Positions 19,293 to 31,083 of a stretch of DNA of 64,000 nucleotides are shown in pieces (position 1 is the first letter of the stretch; the number at the start of each line of letters is the position of its first letter). Under the pieces are notes generated by a model. It ran no database searches, had not been told where the DNA came from, and saw only the letters and a program-made list of their open reading frames with translations. A program made the translations under genes and the position numbers. Where the stretch lies: positions 62,001 through 126,000 of the forward strand of contig NZ_JAMOII010000010.1 in NCBI RefSeq assembly GCF_024448985.1, in the 5' to 3' direction. The DNA comes from Stutzerimonas stutzeri. GTDB lineage: Bacteria > Pseudomonadota > Gammaproteobacteria > Pseudomonadales > Pseudomonadaceae.

Positions 19293-19349
19293 GTAAGGGC
19301 CGAATTCATTCGGCCTGCAGGTGCAAAGGCCGAACAAGTTCGGCCCTAC
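19293..19349. repeat. Inverted copy of the bipartite palindromic repeat
   Basis: AAGGGCCGAATTCATTCGGCC followed by GGCCGAACAAGTTCGGCCC (19328-19346), the two palindromes of the 12291/12426 copies in reverse order. It lies between the convergent fklB and PA4570-like genes and may serve as a bidirectional terminator. Confidence 0.8.
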
Positions 19350-19405
19350 AGGCTCGGAGAGGTATGCCTTCCCCGTTTCGAGCGAGACGCCTGGCTTCTT
19401 CGGCC

Positions 19406-19633
19406 TCAGGGGCGCAACGCCCGGGCATAGGAAAACAGGAACAGGTTGCGCACCTGCTCCTTGAGCACGCAGGGTTCACTGGTGCTCAGCTCCTGCAGAT
19501 CCAGGTCGCCCTGGTCACGAAGCTCGTTCAGGGCGTCTCCCTCCAACGAAATGCACACCGCACCGGTATCGCGATCGAGTATGCGCAGGTAGGGTTGTGG
19601 GCGGTCCAGCCATGCATCAATCAGATAAGTCAT
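19406..19633 (-). CDS. Small hypothetical protein (PA4570-like), probably iron-regulated
   Basis: 75 residues: MTYLIDAWLDRPQPYLRILD, then an acidic middle and a C-terminal VRNLFLFSYARALRP. It matches the position and general character of PA4570 in P. aeruginosa, a small protein of unknown function which I recall as induced by iron starvation. A strong Fur-box-like sequence lies 22 bp upstream of the ATG, supporting iron control here. Confidence 0.75.
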   Translation of the reverse strand: MTYLIDAWLDRPQPYLRILDRDTGAVCISLEGDALNELRDQGDLDLQELSTSEPCVLKEQVRNLFLFSYARALRP

Positions 19634-19655
19634 GTTCGGCTCCAGTTGATTTCCT

Positions 19656-19678
19656 TAATGAGAATAATTGCTATTTGC
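19656..19678 (-). promoter_or_regulatory. Fur-box-like operator
   Basis: On the minus strand AATAGCAATTATTCTCATT differs at two or three positions from the common Fur operator form AATGATAATTATTCTCATT. It lies just upstream of the PA4570-like gene. Confidence 0.65.
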
Positions 19679-19792
19679 AAAGATGCAAGCGCAAAAACGC
19701 TCATCGGGATCGATGGCCGAGCGGAGTGTCGAGGAGGGGCGAGGCGGGCGGCAAGAAACTGAAGGGTGCCAGTTGCACCCTGTTTTGCTGGA

Positions 19793-20761
19793 TCAGTGCG
19801 TGCGAGCGACGGCGAAGCGGCTGAGTTCTACGAGTGCATCGCGGTAAGCGTTGGCCGGAATCAATTCAAGGCAGGCGATTGCTCGATCGGCATAGTCGCG
19901 TGCCAGGCGTGCGGTGTATTCCAGCGCGCCGCAGGCCTGTACGGCGCTGCGGATGCTTTCGAGGTCTTCGATACCGCCTTTCTGGATGGCCTTGCGCACC
20001 AGTGCGGCCTGCTCATCGGTGCCTTCGCGCATGGTGTAGATCAGCGGCAGGGTCGGCTTGCCTTCAGCCAGGTCGTCACCGACGTTCTTGCCCAGGGTTT
20101 CGGCATCTCCCTGGTAATCGAGCAGGTCATCGACTAGCTGGAAGGCAATGCCAAGATAGTCGCCAAAGGTGCGCAGCGCTTCGCGTTGTTCCTCATTGGC
20201 CCCAGCCAGGGTGGCGGCGCTGTGGGTGGAGGCTTCGAACAGCATGGCCGTCTTGCCGCGAATGACCTCCATATAGATTTCTTCGGTGGTGCTGGCGTCG
20301 CGGACTTTGGACAGCTGCAGCACCTCACCTTCGGCAATCACGCGCGTGGCCTGGGAAATGATGCGCATGACTGGCATCGAGCCCAATTCGACCATCATTT
20401 CGAACGAACGTGCATAAAGGAAGTCGCCGACCAGTACGCTTGGGGCGTTGCCCCACAGCGCATTTGCGGTAGAGCGGCCGCGGCGCATGCCGGACATGTC
20501 CACGACATCGTCATGCAGCAGGGTTGAGGTATGCAGGAATTCGATGATGGCGGCCAGTAGACGCAGCTGCTCGCCTTTCAGGCCGAGCGCGTTGCCGCTG
20601 AGCAAGACCAGTAGCGGACGTAGGCGCTTGCCGCCAGCTGAAGTGATGTAATCCCCGATCTTTTCAACCAGTGGTACACGAGACGTCAGCTGGTTGCGGA
20701 TAATGCCGTCGACTGCGGCAAAATCGTCAGCCACAACTTGGTAAAAGGCCTGGGGTTGCAT
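19793..20761 (-). CDS. ispB: Octaprenyl/polyprenyl diphosphate synthase
   Basis: 322 residues. Both Asp-rich motifs are present: LLHDDVVDMS near residue 83 and LVDDLLDYQGD near 212, with GGKRLRPLLVLLSG and the FEAST-type region after them. It builds the isoprenoid side chain of ubiquinone from farnesyl diphosphate and isopentenyl diphosphate. Divergent from rplU, as PA4569. Confidence 0.95.
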   Translation of the reverse strand: MQPQAFYQVVADDFAAVDGIIRNQLTSRVPLVEKIGDYITSAGGKRLRPLLVLLSGNALGLKGEQLRLLAAIIEFLHTSTLLHDDVVDMSGMRRGRSTANALWGNAPSVLVGDFLYARSFEMMVELGSMPVMRIISQATRVIAEGEVLQLSKVRDASTTEEIYMEVIRGKTAMLFEASTHSAATLAGANEEQREALRTFGDYLGIAFQLVDDLLDYQGDAETLGKNVGDDLAEGKPTLPLIYTMREGTDEQAALVRKAIQKGGIEDLESIRSAVQACGALEYTARLARDYADRAIACLELIPANAYRDALVELSRFAVARTH

Positions 20762-20793
20762 CGGAAGCCGGTACTCCTCGGAGGTTGCGCGGC

Positions 20794-20822
20794 ATGCTAT
20801 GGGGCGGGTCTGGTACTGTCAA
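20794..20822 (-). promoter_or_regulatory. Sigma-70 promoter of ispB
   Basis: On the minus strand TTGACA (20822-20817), exact 17-bp spacer, TAGCAT (20799-20794). The start codon is 33 bp further on. Confidence 0.75.
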
Positions 20823-20840
20823 GGCGAGGCCAGGCGGCTA

Positions 20841-20869
20841 TTGCGCCGGGTCTGGCGGATGCGTACAAT
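20841..20869 (+). promoter_or_regulatory. Sigma-70 promoter of rplU-rpmA
   Basis: TTGCGC (20841-20846), 17-bp spacer, TACAAT (20864-20869). It leaves a leader of about 130 nt before rplU, room for the usual ribosomal-protein leader. Confidence 0.65.
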
Positions 20870-21008
20870 CGCGGACCCTGAACATTCCCCCTGGGCATTT
20901 CCCTGCCTTACGCAATTGCAAGAGTGTCCCTCCGGACCTTGAGCAGCCATGCCAGCCACCAACTATTTCACTTAAGCGCTGGGTGAGCAGGATCAACGGA
21001 GATACAAG

Positions 21009-21320
21009 ATGTACGCAGTTATCGTTACTGGCGGCAAGCAATATAAGGTCGCCGAAGGCGAATACCTCAAGATTGAAAAACTCGAAGTTGCCACTGGCGA
21101 AGCAGTCACCTTTGACCGCGTTCTGCTGGTTGGCAACGGCGATGATGTCAAAATCGGCGCTCCGGTGGTCGATGGTGCCAAGGTCACTGCTGAAGTGATT
21201 GCTCAGGGCCGTCACGACAAGGTCACCATCATCAAATTCCGCCGTCGTAAGCACCACATGAAGCGTCAGGGCCACCGTCAGTGGTTCACTGAGGTCAAAA
21301 TCACCGGTATTCAGGGCTAA
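21009..21320 (+). CDS. rplU: 50S ribosomal protein L21
   Basis: 103 residues, the usual length. [20 protein letters not shown] and the C-terminal [16 protein letters not shown] are diagnostic of L21, which binds 23S rRNA. First gene of the rplU-rpmA(-obg) operon. Confidence 0.98.
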   Translation: MYAVIVTGGKQYKVAEGEYLKIEKLEVATGEAVTFDRVLLVGNGDDVKIGAPVVDGAKVTAEVIAQGRHDKVTIIKFRRRKHHMKRQGHRQWFTEVKITGIQG

Positions 21321-21355
21321 TCGGGCCTGAATCCCCTTATAGGAGTATTGAACTC

Positions 21356-21613
21356 ATGGCACACAAAAAAGCTGGCGGTTCTACCCGCAACGGTCGCGAT
21401 TCAGAAGCCAAACGACTTGGCGTGAAGATGTACGGCGGCCAGGTCATCAAGGCCGGTAACATCATCGTGCGTCAGCGCGGCACCCAGTTCCACGCGGGTT
21501 ACGGCGTTGGCATGGGCAAGGATCACACCCTGTTCGCGAAAGTCGAAGGCGTGATCAAGTTCGAAGTGAAGGGCGCTTTTGGCCGTCGCTACGTGAGCGT
21601 CGTCGCAGCCTAA
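21356..21613 (+). CDS. rpmA: 50S ribosomal protein L27
   Basis: 85 residues, starting [20 protein letters not shown], the conserved flexible N-terminus that reaches the peptidyl-transferase centre. It is 35 bp downstream of rplU with AGGAG before the ATG. An intrinsic terminator follows. Confidence 0.98.
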   Translation: MAHKKAGGSTRNGRDSEAKRLGVKMYGGQVIKAGNIIVRQRGTQFHAGYGVGMGKDHTLFAKVEGVIKFEVKGAFGRRYVSVVAA

Positions 21614-21628
21614 CTGCGGCGTTGCTGG

Positions 21629-21661
21629 AAAAGCCCTGTCATGCGACGGGGCTTTTTTGTT
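21629..21661 (+). terminator. Intrinsic terminator after rpmA
   Basis: Stem AAAGCCC / GGGGCTT with an 11-nt loop, followed by a run of six T, 17 bp after the rpmA stop. Some read-through into obg is usual. Confidence 0.85.
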
Positions 21662-21749
21662 TCTGTATCCTCTATAGGGCTCTTGCAAAACACTGCTTTG
21701 CTCTAGTTTTCGCTGGGTTCTGCAAGACCCTTATATTCCTGTTTTCTAG

Positions 21750-22994
<1,245 letters not shown>

Positions 22995-23100
22995 GGCTTG
23001 CTCGGGTGGTTGCGGATCTATGTGCGGGTGCTCGGTGGGCTGGCTCGTCCGTTGCTCACCAGCATGGTTTTGGCCGGATATCGGATAGAAGGCGGGATCG

Positions 23101-24219
23101 ATGCGGGACAAGGTGAGCGGCGCGCGGCGCTGGGTAGTGAAGATCGGCAGCGCTTTGCTGACGGCTGACGGTCGCGGTCTCGATCAGGCGGCCATGGCTG
23201 TCTGGGTCGATCAGATGGTGGAGCTGCGCCAGGCCGGAGTCGAACTGGTGCTGGTTTCTTCCGGTGCGGTCGCGGCCGGCATGAGTCGCCTTGGCTGGGC
23301 GGCACGGCCCAAGGCTGTTCATGAGCTGCAAGCGGCGGCTGCGGTGGGGCAGATGGGGCTTATTCGGGCTTGGGAAGCCAGTTTCGGTCGCTGCGAGCAG
23401 CAGACTGCCCAGGTGCTGGTGACCCATGACGACCTGTCTGACCGCAAGCGTTATCTCAATGCGCGCAGCACGCTACGTACGCTGATAGATCTTGGTGTGG
23501 TGCCGGTCATCAACGAGAACGATACCGTCGTCACCGATGAGATACGTTTCGGTGACAACGATACCCTTGGTGCGCTGGTGGCTAATCTGGTGGAGGCTGA
23601 TCTGCTGGTCATTCTCACGGATCGCGACGGCATGTTCGATGCTGATCCGCGGACTAATCCCGACGCCAATCTGATCAGCCAGGCTCGCGCCGACGATCCG
23701 GCGCTGGACGCGGTAGCAGGTGCCACCGGTGGCGCGCTGGGTCGTGGCGGTATGCAGACCAAGCTGCGCGCGGCACGTTTGGCTGCGCGTTCGGGTGCTC
23801 ATACGGTGATTGTCGGGGGGCGCATCGAGAGCGTGTTGACGAGGCTGAAGGCCGGAGAGCAGTTGGGTACCCTGCTGGCGCCGGAGTGCAGTCGTCATGC
23901 CGCACGCAAGCAATGGCTTGCGGGGCATTTGCAGACGCGAGGGTCGCTAATACTGGATGCTGGCGCGGTGCAGGCGCTCAAGCAGGGGAATCGCAGCTTG
24001 CTGCCGGTCGGCGTCAAGGCGGCGCAAGGCGGGTTTCGGCGGGGTGAGATGGTGGTCTGCGTGGGTCCGGAAGGGCAGGAGGTTGCTCGTGGTCTGGTCA
24101 ACTACAACGCTGCTGAGGCTCAGCGGATCCTGGGGCATTCTTCCGACGAGATCGAGAAGCTGTTGGGTTATGTCGACGAGCCCGAGCTTATTCATCGCGA
24201 CAACATGATTCTGGTATGA
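23101..24219 (+). CDS. proB: Glutamate 5-kinase
   Basis: 372 residues: an amino-acid kinase domain ([47 protein letters not shown]) and a C-terminal PUA domain (from about residue 275). It phosphorylates glutamate at the first step of proline synthesis. It lies 106 bp after obg, as PA4565, and its stop overlaps the next start (ATGA). Confidence 0.97.
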   Translation: MRDKVSGARRWVVKIGSALLTADGRGLDQAAMAVWVDQMVELRQAGVELVLVSSGAVAAGMSRLGWAARPKAVHELQAAAAVGQMGLIRAWEASFGRCEQQTAQVLVTHDDLSDRKRYLNARSTLRTLIDLGVVPVINENDTVVTDEIRFGDNDTLGALVANLVEADLLVILTDRDGMFDADPRTNPDANLISQARADDPALDAVAGATGGALGRGGMQTKLRAARLAARSGAHTVIVGGRIESVLTRLKAGEQLGTLLAPECSRHAARKQWLAGHLQTRGSLILDAGAVQALKQGNRSLLPVGVKAAQGGFRRGEMVVCVGPEGQEVARGLVNYNAAEAQRILGHSSDEIEKLLGYVDEPELIHRDNMILV

Positions 24220-24689
24220 GGCGCTCGATGCGATTGGCAAAGGCTTTGATGGTGCTGCTGGCTTGTCCTGCAGTCGGCATGGCGCGCGAGGTAGGCGAAG
24301 TCGACACTGTGTTCAAATGGCTCGGGCCGAATCACAAGATCGTTGTGGAGGCGTTCGATGACCCTAAGGTCGAGGGCGTTACCTGCTATCTGTCGAGAGC
24401 GAAGACCGGTGGCATCAAGGGTGGGCTCGGCCTTGCTGAAGATCGCGCCGAGGCGTCGATTGCCTGTCGCCAGGTTGGGCCGATTCGCATGAGTGATGAG
24501 CTTGAAGATGGCGAGGTCGTGTTCAAGGAGCGGACCTCGCTGGTGTTCAAGACCATGCAGGTGGTGCGCTTCTTCGATGAGGCGCGTAACACGTTGGTCT
24601 ATCTGGTTTACAGCGACCGGGTGATCGAAGGCAGCCCGCAGAATGCCGTAACGGCCATTCCTATACTCCCTTGGGTGCGCAATCCATAG
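24216..24689 (+). CDS. creA: CreA-family periplasmic protein
   Basis: 157 residues from ATG 24216 (coupled to proB by ATGA) or 145 amino-acid codons plus a few if ATG 24228 is used. A signal peptide ([18 protein letters not shown]) precedes the CreA domain, with [20 protein letters not shown] and the two cysteines in [16 protein letters not shown] and [10 protein letters not shown]. Function is unknown. Position matches PA4564. Confidence 0.9.
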   Translation: MRRSMRLAKALMVLLACPAVGMAREVGEVDTVFKWLGPNHKIVVEAFDDPKVEGVTCYLSRAKTGGIKGGLGLAEDRAEASIACRQVGPIRMSDELEDGEVVFKERTSLVFKTMQVVRFFDEARNTLVYLVYSDRVIEGSPQNAVTAIPILPWVRNP

Positions 24690-24963
24690 CTGCGTAGACT
24701 CAAGCTTCGCGCCGAGGTCGGTACTTCATAACAATCTAATGATCGCGCCGCGTCTTTTGTAGGCGGCGTGCTGCGCGGCGAATGCAGGTGACAGCCAGCC
24801 ATAAAGCCCAAAAGCTAGCGCCGGGTCGGTCCTTCCACAGAAAACAAAAGCCATACCGCGTGGCCTTGCAAGTGCGGCCCATGGCAAATGAAGGCCAGAG
24901 GCGCTGCCTGCAGTGCAAGGCGCTATACGAGCCTTCGCTGTGTGGCTTGCTCAAAAAGCAGGC
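24690..24963. other. Gene-free stretch between creA and rpsT
   Basis: About 270 bp between convergent genes. Short frames on both strands (24736-24954 minus, 24782-24982 plus) have no family signature and no good ribosome-binding site, and I do not call them. No palindromic repeat of the kind seen elsewhere in the window was found. Confidence 0.5.
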
Positions 24964-24996
24964 ACAAAAAAACCGGCGCTAGGCCGGTTTTTTTCA
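24964..24996 (-). terminator. Bidirectional terminator of rpsT
   Basis: AAACCGGC / GCCGGTTT with loop GCTA-like, flanked by A-run and T-run on both sides, just after the rpsT stop. Confidence 0.9.
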
Positions 24997-25008
24997 AGAA
25001 CCTGCAGT

Positions 25009-25287
25009 TTAGGCTGCAGCAGCTTCGCCGAGGGCCTTGATGTGGCCGTTCAGGCGGCTCTTGTGACGAGCGGCTTTGTTCTTGTGGATGATGCCCTTGT
25101 CGGCCATGCGGTCGATTACAGGCACGGCTGCGGTGTAAGCAGTACGAGCTTTTTCCAGATCTTTTGCGTCAATGGCCTTGACCACATTCTTGATGTAGGT
25201 GCGGACCATGGAGCGCAGGCTGGCGTTGTGGCTGCGACGCTTCTCAGCCTGAATTGCGCGTTTTTTGGCGGAAGGGCTGTTGGCCAC
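25009..25287 (-). CDS. rpsT: 30S ribosomal protein S20
   Basis: 92 residues from a GTG start at 25287 with GAGGAG upstream ([20 protein letters not shown]), the conserved start of S20. It is a helical 16S-binding protein. The non-ATG start is in line with the weak starts known for rpsT in other bacteria, where S20 limits its own translation. Confidence 0.97.
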   Translation of the reverse strand: MANSPSAKKRAIQAEKRRSHNASLRSMVRTYIKNVVKAIDAKDLEKARTAYTAAVPVIDRMADKGIIHKNKAARHKSRLNGHIKALGEAAAA

Positions 25288-25335
25288 CGTCGAACTCCTC
25301 GAAAACGTGGGATTACAAAGCAAATAAGGCCGCGA

Positions 25336-25364
25336 ATCATGCCGATGCGGCGCGGACTTGTCAA
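25336..25364 (-). promoter_or_regulatory. Promoter of rpsT
   Basis: On the minus strand TTGACA (25364-25359), 17-bp spacer, CATGAT (25341-25336), 49 bp before the GTG. Confidence 0.65.
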
Positions 25365-25502
25365 GCATGACTGAAGATTGATGACGCTGGCCGGACAGAA
25401 GGGCTGCCGCTAAACTCGCGGCCTCTTTATCTGTCGTAATTGCCCGTCGATTCCGGTGGCCAATGCTGGCCGGAACCTCTGTCGCAACCTCTGGGAAAAC
25501 AA

Positions 25503-27050
25503 ATGTCCGATACGTCCGGCAAAAGCGGATTACTGCGTTCTAGCGCGGTAGTCAGCGTGATGACGCTGCTGTCCAGGGTGCTGGGCATGGTACGCGATAT
25601 GGTCGTGGCCAGCTACTTCGGGTCCGGTGCTGCGGCGGATGCATTTTTCATCGCCTTCAAGATTCCCAACTTTCTGCGGCGTCTGTTTGCCGAAGGCGCT
25701 TTCGCCCAAGCGTTCGTGCCCGTGCTGTCGGAATACCGAACCAAACGGACGCTGTTAGAAGTCAAGCTGCTGGTTGATCGTACGGCCGGCATGCTTGGCT
25801 TGATCCTGACTGGCATCACAGCCATCGGGGTGTTGGCCTCGCCTTATGTAGTGATGCTCTTTGCACCCGGATTTCATGATGAGCCGGCAAAAATGCAGTT
25901 GGCCGGCGAGTTACTGCGCATCACCTTTCCCTACTTGCTGTTGATTTCCCTGACGGCCTTCACGTCCGGCGTGCTCAACAGCTATGGACGCTTCGCTGTG
26001 CCGGGTTTCACCCCGGTGCTGCTCAACGTCTGCATGATCGCTTCGGCAGTGTTTCTTACGCCTTATTTCGATCAACCCATCATGGCGCTGGCCTGGGGCG
26101 TATTCATTGCTGGATTTGCTCAACTGGCCTTCCAGCTTCCTTATGTCGCTAAGTTGGGACTGTTGCCGCGGCCTCGGGTGAAGTTCGGTGACGAGGGCGT
26201 ACGACGGATCATGCTGTTGATGGTCCCGGCGCTGTTCGGCGTGTCGGTCAGTCAGATCAATTTACTGCTCGACACGGTGCTTGCCTCGTTTCTGCAGACC
26301 GGCAGCGTGTCGTGGCTTTATTACGCGGATCGGCTTTCGGAGTTGCCGCTCGGCGCATTCGGCATTGCCATCGGCACGGTCATTCTTCCGAGTCTGTCGC
26401 GTCAGCACGCCGGCGAAGACCCCAAGGCCTTTTCCGACACACTCAACTGGGCCCTGCGAATGGTGTTGTTGGTGGGAATCCCGGCGGCGCTCGCGCTAGG
26501 TATTCTGGCCGAACCATTGATAGCCAGTCTGTTCTTCTATGGCGCGATGAGCGAGGAGGCTGTGGTGCAGTCGGCCCGTGCGCTCGAGGCTTACTCACTT
26601 GGGGTGCTGGCATTCATGCTGATCAAGGTGCTCGCGCCCGGCTTCTTCGCTCGCCAGGATTTGAAGACGCCGGTGCGGGTCGCGATCATCTGCATGGTCG
26701 CCAATATGGTGATGAACCTGATCCTGATCTGGCCGCTCAAGCATGTCGGGTTGGCGCTGGCGACCTCGCTGTCATCAATGCTCAACGCCGGACTGCTGTT
26801 TTGGGGCTTGTACAAAATCGGCGTGTTTCGAGTTGCGCCGGGCTGGAGCGTGTTTATTCTGCGATTGGCGGGCGGTTGTGCCGCCATGGTGGCGACGATC
26901 TGGTGGCTCAACGCGCCGTCGGTCGAATGGTTCGTCTGGGGGTGGCAACAGCGCGCGTTGCAGCTGGGGCTGCTGGTGGTGGCTGGGATCGGGGCGTTCG
27001 TTGCAGGGCTGCTAGTGCTCGGTTTGCGACCGCGTCATCTTCGTCACTGA
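25503..27050 (+). CDS. murJ: Lipid II flippase MurJ
   Basis: 515 residues from ATG 25503 ([20 protein letters not shown]). A MOP-superfamily membrane protein with about 14 hydrophobic segments; the start [20 protein letters not shown] and [20 protein letters not shown] are diagnostic and carry the essential arginines. It flips lipid II across the inner membrane for peptidoglycan synthesis. Known as mviN in older annotation. Confidence 0.97.
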   Translation: MSDTSGKSGLLRSSAVVSVMTLLSRVLGMVRDMVVASYFGSGAAADAFFIAFKIPNFLRRLFAEGAFAQAFVPVLSEYRTKRTLLEVKLLVDRTAGMLGLILTGITAIGVLASPYVVMLFAPGFHDEPAKMQLAGELLRITFPYLLLISLTAFTSGVLNSYGRFAVPGFTPVLLNVCMIASAVFLTPYFDQPIMALAWGVFIAGFAQLAFQLPYVAKLGLLPRPRVKFGDEGVRRIMLLMVPALFGVSVSQINLLLDTVLASFLQTGSVSWLYYADRLSELPLGAFGIAIGTVILPSLSRQHAGEDPKAFSDTLNWALRMVLLVGIPAALALGILAEPLIASLFFYGAMSEEAVVQSARALEAYSLGVLAFMLIKVLAPGFFARQDLKTPVRVAIICMVANMVMNLILIWPLKHVGLALATSLSSMLNAGLLFWGLYKIGVFRVAPGWSVFILRLAGGCAAMVATIWWLNAPSVEWFVWGWQQRALQLGLLVVAGIGAFVAGLLVLGLRPRHLRH

Positions 27051-27100
27051 TTGGCCGGCCATGCTCACGGCAAGCCTGTCCGCGGCTGGCGCCTCATGCG

Positions 27101-27106
27101 TATAAT
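27101..27106 (+). promoter_or_regulatory. -10 element for ribF-ileS-lspA
   Basis: A perfect TATAAT within ATGCGTATAATCGAC, 29 bp before ribF. The -35 is weak. Confidence 0.5.
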
Positions 27107-27134
27107 CGACGACTTTTCAAGCAAGAAGTGCGGT

Positions 27135-28085
27135 ATGCAGCTGGTTCGAGGTCTTCATAACCTGCGCCCCGGGCATCGGGGTTGCGTCGCCACCATCGGC
27201 AATTTCGACGGCGTTCACCGGGGGCATCAGGCCATTCTGGCCCGCCTGCGCGAGCGTGCTGCCGAGTTCGGCCTGCCCAGCTGCGTGGTGATTTTCGAAC
27301 CCCAGCCGCGTGAGTACTTCTCGCCAGACAAGGCGCCCGCACGCTTGACCCGGCTGCGGGAAAAGCTGCAGTTGCTCGCTGAACAGGGCGTCGATCGGGT
27401 GTTATGCCTAGCGTTCAATCGTCGTTTGCGCGAGATGAGCGCCGCTGAGTTCGTCCACGCGACGTTGGTCGAAGGGCTTGGCGTTCAGCATCTCGAAGTC
27501 GGTGATGATTTCCGCTTCGGCTGTGATCGTGCCGGGGATTTCAATTTTCTATTGAAAGCGGGCGCTGCCGAAGGCTTCAGTGTCGAGGCGGCCACCACCA
27601 TCGAGGCGGAGGGCGAACGTGTCAGCAGCACGCGGCTGCGCCAAGTGTTGGCCGATGGCGATCTGGCTCTGGCCGAGCGCCTGCTCGGTCGTCCGTTCAG
27701 TCTTGCCGGGCGGGTCATGCATGGGCAGGCACTAGGACGTCAGCTTGGCGCGCCGACGGCCAATATTCAGCTCAAGCGCAAGAGCACGCCGCTTAGCGGC
27801 GTGTTTGTGGTGAGCACGGAAGTCGACGGCATACAGCAGCCGGCGGTGGCTAACATTGGCATGCGTCCATCGGTCGAAAGTGACGGTAAGCCGCATCTCG
27901 AAGTGCATTTGCTCAATTACCAGGGCGACCTCTATGGTCGCCTGCTGCGCGTGACCTTTCACCGCAAGCTGCGTGACGAGCAGCGCTTTGCCTCGCTGGA
28001 GGCGCTCAAGACGGCGATCGAAGCCGATATCGCCGCGGCTCGCGAATACTGGCGAGCTTCACCCTTTACCACGAGTCAGGACTGA
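27135..28085 (+). CDS. ribF: Bifunctional riboflavin kinase/FAD synthetase
   Basis: 316 residues from ATG 27135 ([20 protein letters not shown]). The N-terminal adenylyltransferase has [12 protein letters not shown] and [12 protein letters not shown]; the C-terminal kinase has [19 protein letters not shown]. It makes FMN and FAD from riboflavin. Just 1 bp before ileS, in the conserved ribF-ileS-lspA order. Confidence 0.97.
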   Translation: MQLVRGLHNLRPGHRGCVATIGNFDGVHRGHQAILARLRERAAEFGLPSCVVIFEPQPREYFSPDKAPARLTRLREKLQLLAEQGVDRVLCLAFNRRLREMSAAEFVHATLVEGLGVQHLEVGDDFRFGCDRAGDFNFLLKAGAAEGFSVEAATTIEAEGERVSSTRLRQVLADGDLALAERLLGRPFSLAGRVMHGQALGRQLGAPTANIQLKRKSTPLSGVFVVSTEVDGIQQPAVANIGMRPSVESDGKPHLEVHLLNYQGDLYGRLLRVTFHRKLRDEQRFASLEALKTAIEADIAAAREYWRASPFTTSQD

Positions 28086-28086
28086 A

Positions 28087-30918
28087 ATGACCGATTACAA
28101 AGCGACCCTCAATCTGCCGTCCACGGCATTTCCGATGAAGGCCGGTCTGCCACAGCGCGAGCCGGAGACCCTGCAGCGCTGGGACAGCATTGACCTCTAC
28201 GGGAAGCTGCGGCAGATCGGCGAGGGTCGCCCGAAGTTCGTCCTGCATGACGGCCCGCCGTACGCCAACGGCAGCATTCACATCGGCCATGCGGTGAACA
28301 AGGTCATCAAAGATTTCATCGTCCGCTCCAAGACCCTAGCGGGTTTCGATGCCCCCTATGTGCCGGGCTGGGACTGTCATGGCCTGCCGATCGAGCACAA
28401 GGTCGAGATCACCTATGGCAAGAACCAGCCAGCCGACCTGACCCGAGAGCGCTGCCGCGCCTATGCCGCTGAGCAGATCGAGGGACAGAAGGCTGACTTC
28501 ATCCGCCTTGGCGTGCTCGGTGAGTGGGACAATCCGTATCGCACCATGGATTTCGCCAACGAGGCCGGTGAAATCCGCGCGCTGGCGAAGATGGTCGAAG
28601 GTGGTTTCGTCTTCAAGGGTCTGAAGCCGGTGAATTGGTGTTTCGACTGCGGCTCGGCATTGGCCGAGGCAGAAGTCGAGTACCAAGATAAGAAGTCCGA
28701 TGCTATCGATGTGGCTTTTCAGGTCGAGGACGCGGACAAGCTGGCAGCGGCTTTCGGCGTCGCGGCGTTGGCCAAACCGGCCAGTATCGTCATCTGGACC
28801 ACCACGCCCTGGACCATTCCGGCCAACCAGGCGCTCAACGTGCATCCCGACTTCGTCTATGCCTTGGTCGATATCGGCGAGCGCCTGCTTGTGCTGGCCG
28901 AAGAACTTGTCGAATCCAGCCTGCAGCGTTATGGCCTGAGCGGTGAGATTGTTGCCCGTTGCGAAGGCAAGGCGCTGGAGCTCATCCGTTTCCGTCATCC
29001 TTTCTATGAGCGCTTCGCACCGGTCTATCTGGCAGACTACGTGGAAACCGGCGCCGGTACCGGCATCGTCCATTCGGCCCCCGCTTACGGTGAAGACGAC
29101 TTCCGCTCCTGCAAGCACTACGGCATGGAGAACGACGACATCCTCAGTCCGGTGCAGAGCCATGGCGTCTACGTACCGGATCTGCCGTTCTTTGGCGGCC
29201 AGTTCATCTGGAAGGCCAACCCGGCGATCGTCGAGAAGCTGGCTGAAGTCGGTGCGCTGCTCAAGCATGAATCCATCCAGCACAGCTACATGCACTGCTG
29301 GCGCCACAAGACACCGCTGATTTACCGCGCCACTGCGCAATGGTTCGTCGGTATGGACAAGGTTGCTCACGACGGCAGTTCCTTGCGTCGCCGGGCGCTG
29401 GATGCCATTGAGCAGACCGAATTCGTCCCTGCCTGGGGCCAGGCGCGGCTGCACGGCATGATCGCTGGGCGCCCGGATTGGTGCATTTCCCGTCAACGTA
29501 TCTGGGGCGTGCCGATCCCGTTCTTCCTGCATAAGGAAAGCGGCGAATTGCATCCGCGTACCGTCGAGTTGATGGAAGCTGTAGCGCAACGCGTGGAGCA
29601 GGGCGGAATCGAAGCTTGGTCGAAGCTGGATGCGGCCGAGCTGCTTGGCGAAGAAGCAGCGCAATACGAGAAGATCAGCGACACCCTGGACGTCTGGTTC
29701 GATTCCGGCACTACGCATTGGCACGTGATGCGCGGCTCGCACCCGATGGGGCATGACAACGGCCCACGAGCCGACCTGTATCTGGAAGGCTCCGATCAGC
29801 ACCGTGGCTGGTTCCACTCGTCGCTGCTGACCGGTTCGGCCATCGACGGCCACGCGCCTTACAAGGGGCTGCTGACGCACGGCTTCGTGGTCGATGAAAA
29901 CGGCCGCAAGATGTCCAAGTCGCTGGGCAACGTGGTTGCGCCGCAGGAAGTTACCGACAGCCTGGGCGCCGATATCCTGCGCCTGTGGGTCGCGTCCACC
30001 GATTATTCCGGTGAAATGGCGGTTTCCAAGGTCATTCTGCAGCGCAGCGCGGACTCCTATCGCCGCATTCGCAACACCGCGCGCTTCCTGCTTTCCAATC
30101 TCGACGGTTTCGACCCGGCGCAGCATCAGGTGCCGGTCGATCAGATGATCGCGCTTGACCGTTGGGCTGTCGATCGCGCCCTGTTGTTGCAGCGGGAAAT
30201 CGAAGAAGCCTACGGCACCTACAAGTTCTGGAACGTCTACCAGAAAGTGCACAACTTCTGCGTACAGGAGCTGGGCGGTTTCTATCTCGACATCATCAAG
30301 GACCGTCAGTACACCACTGGCGCTGACAGCCTGCCGCGGCGCTCCTGCCAGACCGCGCTGTATCACATCGCCGAGGCACTGGTGCGCTGGATCGCGCCGA
30401 TCCTATCGTTCACCGCCGATGAGATCTGGCAGTACCTGCCGGGCGAGCGTAACGAATCGGTGATGCTCAATACATGGTATGAAGGCTTAGCCGAACTGCC
30501 CGACGATGTCGAACTTGGCCGTGAGTTCTGGGACAAGGTCATGGCAGTCAAGGCTGCGGTGAACAAGGAACTGGAAACCCAGCGCGCGGCCAAGACCATC
30601 GGCGGCAACCTACAGGCCGAAGTAGTGCTCTACGCCGAAGACGCCCTGGTGGCGGATCTGGCCAAGCTGGGCAACGAGCTGCGCTTCGTGCTGATCACCT
30701 CGGCGGTGAAGATAGCGCCTCTAGCCAACGCACCTGCCGAAGCCGTCCAGAGCGAGCTGTCAGGTCTCAAGCTGCAGGTCAGCAAAACTGACTATGCCAA
30801 GTGCGGCCGCTGCTGGCACCACCTGCCCGACGTCGGCGGTCACGCGGCGCATCCAGAGATCTGCGGCCGCTGTGTTGAAAATATCGAAGGCGCTGGCGAG
30901 GTTCGCCACTATGCGTGA
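28087..30918 (+). CDS. ileS: Isoleucyl-tRNA synthetase
   Basis: 943 residues from ATG 28087. A class I synthetase with HIGH ([12 protein letters not shown], near 65), the CP1 editing domain, KMSKS ([10 protein letters not shown], near 605) and a C-terminal zinc finger (CGRCWHHL and EICGRC). Charges tRNA-Ile in the cytosol. Confidence 0.98.
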   Translation: MTDYKATLNLPSTAFPMKAGLPQREPETLQRWDSIDLYGKLRQIGEGRPKFVLHDGPPYANGSIHIGHAVNKVIKDFIVRSKTLAGFDAPYVPGWDCHGLPIEHKVEITYGKNQPADLTRERCRAYAAEQIEGQKADFIRLGVLGEWDNPYRTMDFANEAGEIRALAKMVEGGFVFKGLKPVNWCFDCGSALAEAEVEYQDKKSDAIDVAFQVEDADKLAAAFGVAALAKPASIVIWTTTPWTIPANQALNVHPDFVYALVDIGERLLVLAEELVESSLQRYGLSGEIVARCEGKALELIRFRHPFYERFAPVYLADYVETGAGTGIVHSAPAYGEDDFRSCKHYGMENDDILSPVQSHGVYVPDLPFFGGQFIWKANPAIVEKLAEVGALLKHESIQHSYMHCWRHKTPLIYRATAQWFVGMDKVAHDGSSLRRRALDAIEQTEFVPAWGQARLHGMIAGRPDWCISRQRIWGVPIPFFLHKESGELHPRTVELMEAVAQRVEQGGIEAWSKLDAAELLGEEAAQYEKISDTLDVWFDSGTTHWHVMRGSHPMGHDNGPRADLYLEGSDQHRGWFHSSLLTGSAIDGHAPYKGLLTHGFVVDENGRKMSKSLGNVVAPQEVTDSLGADILRLWVASTDYSGEMAVSKVILQRSADSYRRIRNTARFLLSNLDGFDPAQHQVPVDQMIALDRWAVDRALLLQREIEEAYGTYKFWNVYQKVHNFCVQELGGFYLDIIKDRQYTTGADSLPRRSCQTALYHIAEALVRWIAPILSFTADEIWQYLPGERNESVMLNTWYEGLAELPDDVELGREFWDKVMAVKAAVNKELETQRAAKTIGGNLQAEVVLYAEDALVADLAKLGNELRFVLITSAVKIAPLANAPAEAVQSELSGLKLQVSKTDYAKCGRCWHHLPDVGGHAAHPEICGRCVENIEGAGEVRHYA

Positions 30919-31083
30919 TTGCGGCTCGATGCTCATGGTACGGGTAGGGTGGGCTTCAGCCCACCGTCGCTGTAGCTCGATTCTCGAAAAATCGCAGCGG
31001 GGCGGCGCCCATCCCATTCTGAGGCACTTGTCAGAGTTGCGCGTTGGCGGTGAAAGCCTTTTGGTGAACGTGAGGCTGATTGC
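30919..31083. repeat. Palindromic repeat in the ileS-lspA gap
   Basis: The normally tight ileS-lspA junction is opened by 165 bp. It contains GTAGGGTGGGCTTCAGCCCACC (palindrome 30947-30964), a form of short interspersed repeat common in pseudomonad intergenic regions, followed by non-coding sequence. Confidence 0.6.

Noticed and set aside
24736-24954. 72-codon minus-strand frame before rpsT
   Set aside because: Composition unlike a Pseudomonas protein, no ribosome-binding site, overlaps a plus-strand frame of similar length.
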